Origin: Bog-473 sp963807675
Lineage (GTDB): Bacteria > Actinomycetota > Acidimicrobiia > Acidimicrobiales > RAAP-2
NCBI GenBank assembly: GCA_963807675.1
Contig: CAWECP010000012.1
Location: forward strand, 310,001-374,000
DNA: 64,000 nucleotides
Reading direction: 5' to 3'
This document shows positions 1 to 9,835 of the stretch, piece by piece (position 1 is the first letter of the stretch; each line of letters opens with the position of its first letter). Made by a program: the position numbers and the translations under genes. Under the pieces are notes generated by a model, which saw nothing but the letters and a program-made list of their open reading frames with translations, ran no database searches and was not told the origin of the DNA.

Positions 1-67
1 AGCATGCCGCACTTCGAACCCGCGAGTGGTCCACAGAATCGAAGGACTGGGGCTTCCGACCCTTGTT

Positions 68-80
68 GTATATAATATTC
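68..80 (+). promoter_or_regulatory. AT-rich dyad site 1 (promoter/operator candidate)
   Basis: The sequence reads GTATAT-A-ATATTC, an imperfect inverted repeat around a central A. It contains a perfect TATAAT at 71-76, so it can serve as a -10 box, with transcription starting near 83-84 and a leader of about 60 nt before the ATG at 145. Eight related sites lie upstream of other genes of the island. Confidence 0.6.
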
Positions 81-144
81 GGGACGTGTTGCGGTCGAAA
101 GCACCGTGACTGTCGCTCCTCTCGAATCGCTAGAGCAAGGACGC

Positions 145-1069
145 ATGGACGGAATGCTTGAAGGAAAGGTTGCCGTTGTCACGGGGGCGGGTCATGGCAT
201 CGGTCGCGGTCACGCGCTGGAAATTGGCGCGCCACGGCGCACGTGTGGTGGTCAACGACTTGGGGAGCTCCGTCACCGGTGAAGGCTCCAGCAAGGACGC
301 TGATATCACGGTCGAGTTGATCGCGGCACGGGGCGGAACCGCCATAGCTGATTACGGGAATGTGGCCGACGAGGCCGATGCTGAGGCAATGATCAAGCGC
401 GCCATCGATGAGTGGGGTCGACTCGACATCATGGTCAACAACGCCGGCATTGTCCGCGACGGAGCCATTTGGAATCTCACGACCGAAGCATGGGACGCCG
501 TCATGGGGGTCCACGTCCGAGGGTCGTGGCTCACGAGCCGCGCCGCAGCTCGACACTGGCGATCGCTCGCCAAGGCCGGCCTGGACAGCCGGGGCCGCAT
601 CATCAACACGACGTCAGGAGCCGGCCTCGTGGGCAACTTCGGCCAGACGAACTACGCAACCGCCAAGGCGGCCGTCGTCGGGCTCACGTTGACCCTTGCT
701 CTGGAGCTACACCGTCTCGGGGTTACGGTGAACGCCATCGGACCAGCCGGAGCAACCCGCATCACGGGCACCATGCCCAACGCCCCTGCAGTGGTCGAGC
801 CGGACGAAATAGCCGAGGACTCCTTCCATCCATTGGATCCCGCGGGAAGTTCCCCGCTGGTTGCGTGGTTGGCCTCGGACGAAGCGCAGTACGTCACCGG
901 GCAGGTCATCCGAGTGATCGGCGACAAGATGCACCTCATGCAGGGCTGGCGGGAGGTCGCCACGGCTTCGAGCAACGGAACACGTTGGGAGGCCGTTCAG
1001 CTGGGTGACGTCGTCGCGACGCAGATCTTCGGCACCCAGGGCCGGGGACTGCAGACGTGGTCGAGCTAG
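145..1069 (+). CDS. SDR-family 3-hydroxyacyl-CoA dehydrogenase-like protein (single-base frameshift)
   Basis: This is a classical short-chain dehydrogenase of the 17-beta-HSD4 / multifunctional-enzyme type. That family oxidises 3-hydroxyacyl-CoA with NAD in beta-oxidation. The cofactor motif TGAGHGIG is at residues 13-20, then NNAG and the catalytic YxxxK (YATAK). The ATG at 145 gives the family's normal N-terminus, but that frame breaks after about 25 residues. One extra A in the AAA run at 221-223 explains it, because removing one A joins ALE to LARHGARVVVNDLG. The frame-corrected protein is about 307 residues. The gene is the first downstream of dyad site 1 and converges with an amidohydrolase gene. 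A sequencing indel is more likely than a true pseudogene, since the rest of the frame is clean. Confidence 0.8.
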
Positions 1070-1094
1070 CTGTTCGCTTCGCCGGTGTCTCGAG

Positions 1095-2390
1095 TCAGGA
1101 AAGGTTCGCCGGGGTCGCCGGCGGCCGAGGTCCTAGGCTCCTGAAGTAGTCACGATCACTCTGGTCGGGCGCTCGGCCCACCCTGGTCACCGTATCCACG
1201 TCCGTCGCTTCCGCCCTGAGCGCGCGGACCGTCGATTCCTCCCTCGGACGAATGGCAAACGGATTGAACGAGAAGTGCCGCATGGCATTCCCGTGAGTGA
1301 TCATGTTGATCTGTTCGTCGGAAAGCGCGGCAAACTGCGCCTCGTTGACCTCGGGACCATTGGGCCAGGAGCTGTCAGAGTGCGGAAAGTCCGACTCCCA
1401 GCAGACGTTCTCGATGTTGAACTGGCTGAGGAGGCTCACACCGACGGGATCGTTGATGAAGCAGCAGAGAACCCGCTGCTTGAACACGTCGGCGGGTCCC
1501 ATGCCGTCGGGGAATCTCTGCCCGGTCCAGCCCGAGTGGCGTTGCTGAATGTGCTCAGCCCGCTGGAGGAAATACGGAATCCACCCGATGTCCCCTTCCG
1601 TGAGAGAGAACATCAGGTTGGGAAAGCGCCACCAGAAGTCGGCCCACAACAGATCACCCAACGAGTAGATCGACATGACCGACGAGAGCCCCATCGCCAC
1701 CGAGGCTGGTGCGTCCGCAGAAGTTGCCGCGGCCTTGGACGACGAACCGACGTGCAGGCACAGGACCGTTCCCACGTCCGAGCACGCAGCAAAGAGAGGA
1801 TCCCAGTGACCTGAGTGGATCGACGGCATGCGGAGAGCTGCTGGGTTTTCCGAGAAGGTGGCCGCGTGGCACCCCTTCCCGGCAAGCCGACGGATTTCGT
1901 CCGCCGCCTTTTCCACGTCGAAGAGTGGCAGGATGCCGCACGGTATGAAGCGATCGGGATAGCCGGCGCACCATTCGTCGACGTGCCAGTCGTTGTACGC
2001 CCTGATCATGACTTCGTTCACAACCCGATCTGGGCCCTCGTTGAGCACCTGACCCGAGAAGCCGGTCCAATTCGGGAAGTTCAGGCCCGCGAGCGTGCCC
2101 CCAGCGGACATGTCACGTACTCGCTCGTGCACGTCATAACAGCCCGGGCGCATTTCGCTGTAACTGCTCGGGTTGACGTTGTACATCTCCGGCGGCTTGC
2201 CGGCTACCGCGTTCAACCCCAGGTTCCGACCCTTCTTGTCGCCGTACCACCACTGCTGGAACCCGTGCTCATCCGTTTCGACCCGGGGCACTTGGTCTCG
2301 GTATTTTGCGGGCACATGACCATCGAACATGTCCGCTGGCTCCGCGATGTGATCGTCCACGCTGATGAGGATCATGTCGTCTGCCTTCAT
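1095..2390 (-). CDS. Amidohydrolase-2 family protein (first of three)
   Basis: This is a metal-dependent hydrolase or decarboxylase of the amidohydrolase-2 TIM-barrel family (PF04909), about 431 residues and probably cytosolic. N-terminal SVDDHIAEP carries the DxH-type metal ligand. Further conserved stretches are the central HVG near a beta strand and C-terminal ESDFPHSDSSWPN with the metal-binding Asp. The start is the ATG at 2390, preceded by AAAGGGG, rather than the upstream in-frame ATG at 2432. The protein aligns closely from its first residues with the amidohydrolase at 25400. It is divergent from the CoA-transferase gene across dyad site 2. The substrate cannot be told. In this family many members act on CoA-pathway or aromatic acids, so a hydrolytic or decarboxylating step in the same catabolic route is an inference. 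Confidence 0.85.
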   Translation of the reverse strand: MKADDMILISVDDHIAEPADMFDGHVPAKYRDQVPRVETDEHGFQQWWYGDKKGRNLGLNAVAGKPPEMYNVNPSSYSEMRPGCYDVHERVRDMSAGGTLAGLNFPNWTGFSGQVLNEGPDRVVNEVMIRAYNDWHVDEWCAGYPDRFIPCGILPLFDVEKAADEIRRLAGKGCHAATFSENPAALRMPSIHSGHWDPLFAACSDVGTVLCLHVGSSSKAAATSADAPASVAMGLSSVMSIYSLGDLLWADFWWRFPNLMFSLTEGDIGWIPYFLQRAEHIQQRHSGWTGQRFPDGMGPADVFKQRVLCCFINDPVGVSLLSQFNIENVCWESDFPHSDSSWPNGPEVNEAQFAALSDEQINMITHGNAMRHFSFNPFAIRPREESTVRALRAEATDVDTVTRVGRAPDQSDRDYFRSLGPRPPATPANLS

Positions 2391-2441
2391 CGGCGCCCCT
2401 TTGGATTCCGACGAGCTATGAAGCGTGCCCACCGGTAATCT

Positions 2442-2454
2442 CCATATTATATTC
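2442..2454 (+). promoter_or_regulatory. AT-rich dyad site 2 between divergent genes
   Basis: The sequence reads CCATAT-T-ATATTC. It lies 51 nt before the amidohydrolase ATG at 2390 (minus strand) and 67 nt before the CoA-transferase ATG at 2522 (plus strand). A TATAAT can be read on the minus strand and TATTAT on the plus strand, so it could act as a shared promoter or operator. Confidence 0.55.
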
Positions 2455-2521
2455 AGTCGTTCATGCGCTGTCCGCCGGCCACGAACCTCTGCTCGACGGC
2501 GAAGCGACGGGATGCGACCTG

Positions 2522-4857
2522 ATGCTCGACGGAGTCCGGGTAGTCGACCGCACCACCGAGATTGCCGGCCCCTACTGCTCCAAGTTGCTGGCGGACGCGG
2601 GCGCCGACGTGGTCAAGGTGGAGCCACCCGAAGGTGACCCGTTGCGGCACTGGGGTTCCGGTGCTCTTTTCGAATACCTCAACACGTCGAAGCGCACGGT
2701 TCAAGGTGACACGAGGGACTTGGTGGCCGCAGCGGGTGTCTTGGTCAGCAACGAGAACGTTGACCCTGCTGCCCTCTGGGCCCAGAACCCCTCGTTGGTG
2801 ATCGTCACCATCACGCCGTTCGGCGGCGAGGGACCCTGGGCCGGCCGTCCCAGCACGGAGTTCACCCTGCAGGCGGTGTGCGGTTCCATCGGCCAGCGTG
2901 GCCTGCCGGAACAGCCGCCGCTCTCCGCTGGCGGCCGGCTGGGCGAATGGACGACGGGGACCTATGCCGCCCTAGGGGCGATCGCCGCGCTGCGCGAGGC
3001 GTCTCGCAGTGGCCATGGGGAGCTGATCGACGTGGCGATGCTCGACTGTATGGCGGTCACCATGGTCACCTATCCCTCGGTGTTCGCGTCGTTTGCGGGC
3101 AGGCCTCAAGTGGCGGGAACGGGACGGACGATCGAGGTTCCGTCCGTCGAGCCGACGCGGGACGGATACTTCGTCGTCACCACGAACAGCGCGAACAATT
3201 CCAGGATTTCTTGCTCATGATCGAGCGGCCCGATCTCTTGGCTGACCCCGACCTTCCGCAGGTCGCCAAGCGATTCCGCCGCCGGGACGAATTTCTGGCG
3301 GCTGTGCACCGGTACACGACCCAACACACCACGGAGGAGATTTTGGCGGCCGCCGCACTGCTCCGAATCCCAGCCGGCCCCCTCCTCAACGGCTCGACCA
3401 TGACCAAGTTCGATCAGTTCGTGGCCCGCGGTGTCTTCGTCCCGAATCCCTCCGGACGATTCCTCCAACCCCGTATCCCCTATCGCATCTCAGGAGTGTC
3501 GCCACGACCCTTCACCCCGGCCCCACGGCTCGGAGAGCATGGCGGCTCCATCGACTGGCCCCCGCGGACAGATGCGGGTGGCCTGGCCGGACATGCCGCC
3601 GACCCTGAAGCTCACGCCGCAGCCAAGCCCTGGCGCCTTCCCCTGGCCGACATTCGTGTCGTCGATTGCACCGCCTGGTGGGCCGGTCCCGTAGCCACGG
3701 CCGCCCTGGCCGCTCTCGGGGCCGACGTCATCAAGGTTGAATCGGTCACGAAGCCGGACAACATGCGCTTTGCCAGCACTCGGCCACCGACAGATGACCT
3801 GTGGTGGGAATGGAGCCCGATTTTCCATGCGGCCAACGCAGGTAAACGTGGCGTGACCTTCGATCTGTCCCGTCCCGAGGGATCCGAGATGCTCGCGCGC
3901 CTCCTGGAGACCGCCGATGTCCTGGTCGAGAACTTCACCCCTCGCGTCATGGAACAGTTCGGCTTCGGCTGGGAACGGGTCCACGCGCTCAACGACCGGC
4001 TGATCATGGTGCGGATGCCAGCCTTCGGTCTCGATGGGCCGTGGCGGGATCGGACAGGGTTCGCCCAGACCATGGAGTGCCTGACCGGCATGTCCTGGCT
4101 GACGGGATTCGTCGACGGTCCCCCGGTGCTGGTGCGGGGAGCCTGCGACCCCCTGGCGGGGATGCATGCGGTGATTGCCACCATGCTGGCGCTGACGGAG
4201 CGCGATCAACGTGGTGGCGGCACGTTGGTCGAAGCCGCCATGGTTGAGTCAGTGCTCAATGCCGCAGCGGAGCAGGTCGTCGAATTCGGCTCTAGCGGGA
4301 CGTTGCTCTGTCGCAACGGCAACCGCGGTCCGCAGGCTGCCCCCCAGGGCGTCTACCCGGGTGCCGGCGAGGACGAGTGGATCGCCATTGCCGTCGCGAG
4401 CGACGACCAATGGCGCGCTCTCCGGTCAGTGCTGGGAGATCCCCCTTGGGCGCGCCGTGAGGCGTTGGCGAACTCGGACGGCCGGCGCCACGCGCACGAC
4501 CACATCGACCGCGAGCTCACTTCGTGGGCCAGCCGGCGCGCGGCCGAGGAATCCGCCCACATGCTGCTCAGCGTCGGCATACCTTCGGCCGTGGTGGTTC
4601 CTCCCCGTGACATCGCGGCCAATCCGCAACTCCGATATCGCGGCCTCTTCGAGGTGGAGGACCATGCCGTCACGGGAGCCCATGAGATTCCGACGCTGCC
4701 ATTTCGCTTCTCGCGGGTAGACCACTGGCTCAGGTCGCCGGCGCCGACCCTGGGCTGCGACAACGACGCGGTGCTCGAGGAACTCGGCTACTCGCCAGCG
4801 GAGATCGAGGACCTGCGGCGGTCTGACCTCGTCGGCGTGCTCCCCTCGGCACTGTGA
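2522..4857 (+). CDS. Two-domain CaiB/BaiF (family III) CoA-transferase (single-base frameshift)
   Basis: This family moves CoA between acyl-CoA thioesters and free acids. The protein is a tandem fusion of two family III domains, about 778 residues after frame correction. The first half starts MLDGVRVVDRTTEIAGPYC and has the expected catalytic Asp in the AMLDC stretch. The second half begins near ADIRVVDCTAWWAGP and has Glu at the matching place (AMVES). One base is missing near 3193/3194: the first frame runs to FVVTTNSA and the next frame continues EQFQDFLLMIERPDLL. The gene follows dyad site 2 by 67 nt and converges with the acyl-CoA ligase gene at 4907. It probably activates a catabolic acid. 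The donor and acceptor are unknown. Confidence 0.85.
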
Positions 4858-4906
4858 CGCACGGTGTCGAGGGGGCAACGCGAGGGCGCAGGACCGGTGG
4901 CGTTCC

Positions 4907-6472
4907 TCAGGCTGAGGCCGCAACGTTGGCTGCCCAGCGGTAGTCGGCCTTTCCAGTCGGGGACCGGACGACCTCGTCGACGAAGACCACCTGTTTGGGC
5001 ACCTTGTAGCCGGCCAGCGAGGCCCGTACCAGGCTCATCAGCTCCTCCTCGGTTGGTTCCGTCCCAGGCGCCGGCCGCACGACGGCGACCACTCGCTCGC
5101 CCCAGCGGTCGTCAGGCGCGCCGGTAACGACCACGTCGTAGACGGAGCGCGACTGGCGCAGCACGGCTTCCACTTCCTCGGGATAGACCTTCTCGCCTCC
5201 CGTGTTGATGCACAACGAGCCGCGCCCGAGCAACGTGATGGTGCCATCCGCGGCAACCGTGCCCATGTCCCCGGTCAGCGACCATCGCCGCCCGTCCCAT
5301 TCGACGAACGTGGCGGCCGATCGCTCCGGGTCCTTGTAGTACGCCAGGGGAATGCGTCCGGTGCGGGCCACGCGACCGACAAAGCCCGAGCCTGGCTCCA
5401 CTGGCCGGCGTGTCCCCTCGTCCATCACCACCGCCTGCTGGGCGATGAACTGTGGCTCCGGCTTGTCCCCGGTCGGTCCCAAGAAGATGCGTCCGGCCTG
5501 AATCCCCGTTTCAGACGACCCGTAGCCGTCGGAGAGCGGGATGGACGGAAAGGTGGCGAGGAACCGATCGCGCAGCGCGGCCGACAGGGGCGCCCCACCC
5601 GAGCTCACGACGGCCAGTGATTCGATGTCGGGCTTCGGATCGAAGTCGTCCCAGGCGTCGAGAACAGGTCGCATGACCGCGTCACCGACCGTGCTGGTCG
5701 CCGTCACCTTCTCGCGTTCGATCGTGCGCCACACCTCGCTCGGGTCGAGTGAGCCCGACCACAGCACGACCTTGTTCGCGCTGAAGAGGTGCAACAGCAC
5801 CACCCAGCCACCGGCGGCGTGCATCAGCGGAGCCAAGAGCAAGAAGGTGCTCTGCTCGGGAGCGATCCGCTCCAGGAGCTCGTCCACCGATGTGACCTCG
5901 GGCAGAGCTGGGTTACCGCCTCCCATGCAGGCGAAAAAGGCATCTTCCTGCCGCCACACCACGCCCTTGGGTAACCCTGTCGTACCGCCCGTGTACAGGA
6001 TGTAGTGATCGTCGGCCGACCGGGGATCAAAGTCTCTCTCCGGCGGCGACGACGCCAGAGCGTCGTCGTAGGCCGAACCAGTGGCCAGCTTCCACCGCAG
6101 CGTTGGGACCTGCGGCTCCACCTCGGCCACGTGGGTTGTGAAGTCCAATTGGTGCACCACTCCGACAAGGTCGGCATCGTTGAACAGGTGTTCCAGCTCC
6201 CCCGCGGTGTACCGATAATTGATGTTGATCGGCACGGCTCGGACCTTGTAGGCGGCCAACGTGGCCTCCACGTATTCAACACAGTTCTGCAGATACAGGC
6301 CGATGTGGTCTCCGACCTGAATGCCATGCTCAAGGAACCAGTGAGCCAATCGGTTGGACTCTTCCTCGAGTTGCGCGTAGGTCCTGCGCTGTTCACCACA
6401 GTGAAGGGCAACCCGATCCGGGACGCGGTCAGCGACCGCCTCCCACAGATCGGCGAGATTGAATTCGCTCAT
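4907..6472 (-). CDS. FadD19-like acyl-CoA synthetase (AMP-forming)
   Basis: This adenylate-forming ligase (521 residues) turns a carboxylic acid, ATP and CoA into acyl-CoA. The phosphate-binding loop YTGGTTGLPKG lies at about residue 160, followed by the GYGSSETG adenine-binding motif, TGD, GRGSLCINTGGEKVYPEEVE, and a C-terminal PTGK with the catalytic Lys. The IxNxNYRY start region, the TGGTTG loop and the SPTGKADYRWA ending are those of the FadD19 group, which activates steroid C8 or C5 side chains in mycobacteria. Equating substrates is inference. It is last in a minus-strand operon after the acyl-CoA dehydrogenase, crotonase and SDR, and starts 15 nt after the SDR stop. Confidence 0.88.
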   Translation of the reverse strand: MSEFNLADLWEAVADRVPDRVALHCGEQRRTYAQLEEESNRLAHWFLEHGIQVGDHIGLYLQNCVEYVEATLAAYKVRAVPININYRYTAGELEHLFNDADLVGVVHQLDFTTHVAEVEPQVPTLRWKLATGSAYDDALASSPPERDFDPRSADDHYILYTGGTTGLPKGVVWRQEDAFFACMGGGNPALPEVTSVDELLERIAPEQSTFLLLAPLMHAAGGWVVLLHLFSANKVVLWSGSLDPSEVWRTIEREKVTATSTVGDAVMRPVLDAWDDFDPKPDIESLAVVSSGGAPLSAALRDRFLATFPSIPLSDGYGSSETGIQAGRIFLGPTGDKPEPQFIAQQAVVMDEGTRRPVEPGSGFVGRVARTGRIPLAYYKDPERSAATFVEWDGRRWSLTGDMGTVAADGTITLLGRGSLCINTGGEKVYPEEVEAVLRQSRSVYDVVVTGAPDDRWGERVVAVVRPAPGTEPTEEELMSLVRASLAGYKVPKQVVFVDEVVRSPTGKADYRWAANVAASA

Positions 6473-6487
6473 GGAAGTGTCGGGTTC

Positions 6488-7381
6488 CTACCGAGCCGGG
6501 TTGGGATCGAACGGACCACGGCCCATCTGGTCGCGCACGGTGACGACGGCAGGGTTCGTCAGCGTGCGGCGCTGCCAGTTGGCACCGTCGACGACGAGGG
6601 TATGACCGGAGATGAACCGGGCGAAGGGTGAAGCAAGGAACGTGGCGGCCCAGCCGAGCTCCTGCCGTCGCCCCACCCGTAGCGCTGGTTGGCAGGCGTC
6701 TTTCTCGTTGGTCCGGTCGAGGTTGCCCCTGATGTCGGCCGTCATGTCCTCGTGAGGGAAGAGTCCGGGCACCAGGCCATTGACCTGGATCCCATAGGGC
6801 CCCCACTCCACGGCGAGCGTCTCCACCATGTTCTTGACCCCCGCCTTCGCGGCGGCCGAGTGAGCGAACCCGGGGCCTCCCGTCCAGGCATAGGAGGCCC
6901 CGACGTTGACGATGGACCCGGCCGTCCCGGCTTCGATGTGGCGCCGGGCAAATTCACGCGAGCAGAAGAAGGTGCCATTGAGGGTGATGTCGACGACGGT
7001 CCGCCAGGCGTTGGGGGACATGTCCTCCGCCGGCGCCGGGAAGTTCGCTGCCGCGTTGTTGATGAGCACGTCGGGGAGCCCAAATGTTGCGGTCGCCTCG
7101 TCGAAGGCGGCGCTGACCTGCTCTGCGTCGCGGATGTCGCAGGTCACCCCGAGTACACGGGCGCCGAGTACATCGATCGCCTCTCGCCCGGCGTCGAGAT
7201 GCTCCGCCTTCCGACTGGCGATGACCAGGTCGGCCCCCAGCCGCGCAAACTCGGCGGCAATGGCCTTGCCCAGCCCGGTTCCGCCTCCTGTGACGAAGAC
7301 ACAGGTCCCGGCAAACGTTCCGGCGGGCAGGGCCATCGTGCCTACGGGTGGTGGTTCTGGCAGCCCGTTCTGTTGGGTCAT
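6488..7381 (-). CDS. 2,4-dienoyl-CoA reductase-like SDR
   Basis: This 297-residue SDR has the cofactor motif TGGGTGLG and NNAAANFPAPAEDMS, both typical of the 2,4-dienoyl-CoA reductase (DECR) branch. At the position of the usual catalytic Tyr it has Ser (HSAAAKAG). DECR-type enzymes also lack the classical Tyr there, so it is probably not inactive. Such enzymes reduce double bonds of 2,4-dienoyl-CoA with NADPH during oxidation of unsaturated acids. The start at 7381 has GGGGAG seven bases upstream. Only two bases separate it from the crotonase stop, so the two genes are co-transcribed. Reductase direction and substrate are inferred from family features only. Confidence 0.8.
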   Translation of the reverse strand: MTQQNGLPEPPPVGTMALPAGTFAGTCVFVTGGGTGLGKAIAAEFARLGADLVIASRKAEHLDAGREAIDVLGARVLGVTCDIRDAEQVSAAFDEATATFGLPDVLINNAAANFPAPAEDMSPNAWRTVVDITLNGTFFCSREFARRHIEAGTAGSIVNVGASYAWTGGPGFAHSAAAKAGVKNMVETLAVEWGPYGIQVNGLVPGLFPHEDMTADIRGNLDRTNEKDACQPALRVGRRQELGWAATFLASPFARFISGHTLVVDGANWQRRTLTNPAVVTVRDQMGRGPFDPNPAR

Positions 7382-7383
7382 GG

Positions 7384-8163
7384 TCAGCTCCCCGTGTAGT
7401 GCGGCTCGCGCCCTTCGGCGTTGGCCGCCCGGAATTCGGCGAAGTCGGATGACTTGTTGATGAAGGTCTGGTAGATCAGCTCGTCCTCCATGGAGGACCG
7501 TACCCCGGGTTCGCTCAGGTGCCGCAGGACGCGGCGGGCCATTCTCACCGTGACCTTCGGCGAGGCCGCGATCTTGTTTGCCATCTCCAAGGCCGTTTCG
7601 TCCAAGGCCTCGGGCGCCACGATGCGCGAGACGATCCCGTGACCGTAGGCCTCTTCGGCACTCATGGTCCGCCCGGTCAGCACGAGGTCGCTGGCCACGC
7701 CGCTGCCACAGATCTCGTAGAGGCGGCCCACGCCACCGGTGTCGGGAATGACGCCATGGCCTACTTCGGGCAGCATGAAGCGAGACCCTTCGGCCGCGAT
7801 CCTGATGTCGCACAAGAGGGCGCGCTGGAAGGATCCGCCGATCGCCCATCCGTGGATGGCCACGATGATCGGTGCGTCCATGTCGAACACCTGCAGGATG
7901 CCCCGATGGCCCCGACTCATGAGCTCGTGATGACTAAGGGGGGTGGCGTTGTTCCCGATGACGGACACATCCCGACCGGACGACCATGCCTTCCCCTCAC
8001 CGCGCCATATGATGGCCCGCACTTCTGGACGACCCTTCAACTCGGTCAGGATGTCGAACAGGCGGGCGTCCATGTCGTCATCGAAGGCGTTGCGTTTGTC
8101 CGGATTGTTGTTGGTGATGACGGCAACCGGACCGTTCACCTCGAGCAGCACCTTGTCAGTCAT
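7384..8163 (-). CDS. Enoyl-CoA hydratase/isomerase (crotonase) family protein
   Basis: This 259-residue crotonase probably hydrates or isomerises an enoyl-CoA. It shows the oxyanion-hole stretch AIHGWAIGGSFQRALLCD and MLPEVGHGVIPDTGG, with a Glu at the first catalytic position and Asp at the second, as in several isomerase-like members. The ATG at 8163 is chosen because AAGGGGA precedes it. The longer frame begins 48 bases upstream without a ribosome site. It sits between the acyl-CoA dehydrogenase (72 nt upstream) and the DECR-like SDR (2 nt downstream). This fits one beta-oxidation operon running from 9438 down to 4907. Confidence 0.85.
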   Translation of the reverse strand: MTDKVLLEVNGPVAVITNNNPDKRNAFDDDMDARLFDILTELKGRPEVRAIIWRGEGKAWSSGRDVSVIGNNATPLSHHELMSRGHRGILQVFDMDAPIIVAIHGWAIGGSFQRALLCDIRIAAEGSRFMLPEVGHGVIPDTGGVGRLYEICGSGVASDLVLTGRTMSAEEAYGHGIVSRIVAPEALDETALEMANKIAASPKVTVRMARRVLRHLSEPGVRSSMEDELIYQTFINKSSDFAEFRAANAEGREPHYTGS

Positions 8164-8235
8164 GACGTCCCCTTCCTTCGGAAATGCGCCTTGTTGTGAA
8201 TTCCCGAACATCTGCGCGGCAGCGGTGCATCCGGC

Positions 8236-9438
8236 TCAGCCCAACTCGCTGAACGGCTGATCCTTGTCGCTGCGTGGCTCTCGGGGAAGCCCGAGTACCC
8301 GCTCGCCCAGGGAGTTGCGCTGGATGTTGTCGGTGCCGCCTCCGAGTCTGGAGCTCCACTGGTTCAGGAACGCCGTCTCCCAGATACCGCCATCAGGCGC
8401 AACGTCGCCGGCCAGCATCCCGTTGACGCCGAGCAGCTCCATGAACAACTCCCCCGTGAGGCTCATGTGCTGGGAGACGAACAGTTTGGTGGTGGACGCC
8501 TCTGGACCGGGCAGGCGGCCCTTGGAGAGGGCCGTCTGCACCCGATAGTTCATGTAGCGGAGGAGTTCCAGACGCGTGGAGAAGTCCGCCAGGTGCTGGC
8601 GGATCAACGGGTCGGTGCTCCCCCCGCTACGACGGGCCAACTCCAGAACCTGCCCGATGGTGAAACTCTGCCCGGTACCCCCAATGAGTGCGCGCTCGTA
8701 GCCCATCGTGGTGTGAGCCACCGCCCATCCGCCGTCGAGCTCCCCCACCACGTTCGCGGCGGGGATGACGACGTCCGTCAGGAAGACCTCGTTGAAATGG
8801 GCGCTCCCCGTGATCTGGCGCAGCGGACGGACCTCGACCCCGGCGGTGTGCATGTCGACGAGGAAGTAGGTGATGCCCTTGTGCTTAGGAACGTCCGGAT
8901 CGGTCCGAGCGATCAGGATCCCCCAATCACTGTGTTGGGCACCCGATGTCCAGACCTTCTGACCGTTCACGACGAACGCGTCCCCGTCGCGCTCGGCGCG
9001 GGTCTTCAGCCCTGCCAGGTCCGAACCGGCGTCGGGCTCTGAGAACAGCTGGCACCAGACCTCCTCCCCCCTCAGCATGGCCGAGAGGTAACGGTGCTTC
9101 TGTTCCTCGGAGCCGTGCGCGATGAGGGTCGGTCCCGCCATGCCGATCCCGACGGAGAACACGCCGACCGAGACGTCGTATCTGGCCATCTCCTGGTTGA
9201 AAATGGCCTGGTGCCAGGCACTGTCGCCCCGTCCGCCGTACTCGACGGGCCAGGTGATGGCGCCCCAACCACCCTCGAAGAGGGTGTGTTGCCACTCGCG
9301 GCACCGACGAACGTAGTCGGGGTGCGCCGGGCTCCGGGACCAGTTGTCCAGGCCTGTTCTGACCCGTGCATGCTCCTTGAGCCATGCCGACACCTCGCGC
9401 CGGAATGCGGCATCCTCCTCCGTGTCCTCAAAATCCAT
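8236..9438 (-). CDS. Acyl-CoA dehydrogenase (FadE-like)
   Basis: This 400-residue FAD-dependent acyl-CoA dehydrogenase catalyses alpha,beta-desaturation of an acyl-CoA and passes electrons to ETF. Recognisable stretches are WCQLFSEPDAGSDLA in the middle domain, NGQKVWTSGAQ, and a C-terminal LGGGTDNIQRNSLGERVLGLPREP-type region that forms part of the FAD site. CGGAGA lies six bases before the ATG at 9438. It is the first gene of the minus-strand operon and is divergent from the MaoC gene across a 397-nt gap that holds dyad site 3. Its sequence resembles actinobacterial FadEs of the two-subunit steroid-type group, but no partner FadE is adjacent. Confidence 0.88.
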   Translation of the reverse strand: MDFEDTEEDAAFRREVSAWLKEHARVRTGLDNWSRSPAHPDYVRRCREWQHTLFEGGWGAITWPVEYGGRGDSAWHQAIFNQEMARYDVSVGVFSVGIGMAGPTLIAHGSEEQKHRYLSAMLRGEEVWCQLFSEPDAGSDLAGLKTRAERDGDAFVVNGQKVWTSGAQHSDWGILIARTDPDVPKHKGITYFLVDMHTAGVEVRPLRQITGSAHFNEVFLTDVVIPAANVVGELDGGWAVAHTTMGYERALIGGTGQSFTIGQVLELARRSGGSTDPLIRQHLADFSTRLELLRYMNYRVQTALSKGRLPGPEASTTKLFVSQHMSLTGELFMELLGVNGMLAGDVAPDGGIWETAFLNQWSSRLGGGTDNIQRNSLGERVLGLPREPRSDKDQPFSELG

Positions 9439-9835
9439 CGTTGTCTCCGCAGAGTAAGGACTCCACGAGAAGGATGACCATCGCCGGGGTCGGCGTCTCC
9501 GCCTCGAATGGAGTTCGATCGTCGAGCACGAGCTGGCGGTTCAGATCGCGTCGCCTGAGGCGAAGTTACAGTCCCTCGCGACGATGCACCGGATCGTCCT
9601 GGACCCGCCCGTACGGATCTGGGACCCCCGATGCATACGTTCGTATACTATATTCGAAATCCGCTGCGTTCACTTGGGCGGTTCAAGCTGAGAGACGGGG
9701 GTGGGGCACGCATGACCCTGGGCAGGCCCGAGGCGTCGGAGCGTTCTCGGTTCGCGAAGGTAGACACCGTGCTTCGACGTTCGCGTGCGGCCAACCGGTT
9801 CGCCCCTTACGTTGGCATTGAGGCGCGGCTACGGC
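9439..9835. other. 397-nt intergenic region between divergent operons
   Basis: This gap separates the acyl-CoA dehydrogenase and MaoC genes. It contains dyad site 3 at 9643-9655. It also holds a 43-codon open frame at 9712-9843, preceded by a G-rich GGGGTGGGG, whose stop overlaps the MaoC GTG start. Apart from these I see no gene or hairpin. Confidence 0.5.
9643..9655 (+). promoter_or_regulatory. AT-rich dyad site 3 between divergent operons
   Basis: The sequence reads GTATAC-T-ATATTC, flanked by TC and GAA. TACTAT at 9646-9651 could be a -10 box on the plus strand. It lies 205 nt from the acyl-CoA dehydrogenase ATG and 180 nt from the MaoC start. Confidence 0.55.

Noticed and set aside
221..223. 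Programmed frameshift in the first SDR gene
   Set aside because: There is no slippery heptamer or downstream structure, and similar isolated indels occur in unrelated genes, so assembly error is simpler.
145..1069. First SDR gene as a decayed pseudogene
   Set aside because: Only one base is out of place, and all motifs and the downstream frame are intact.
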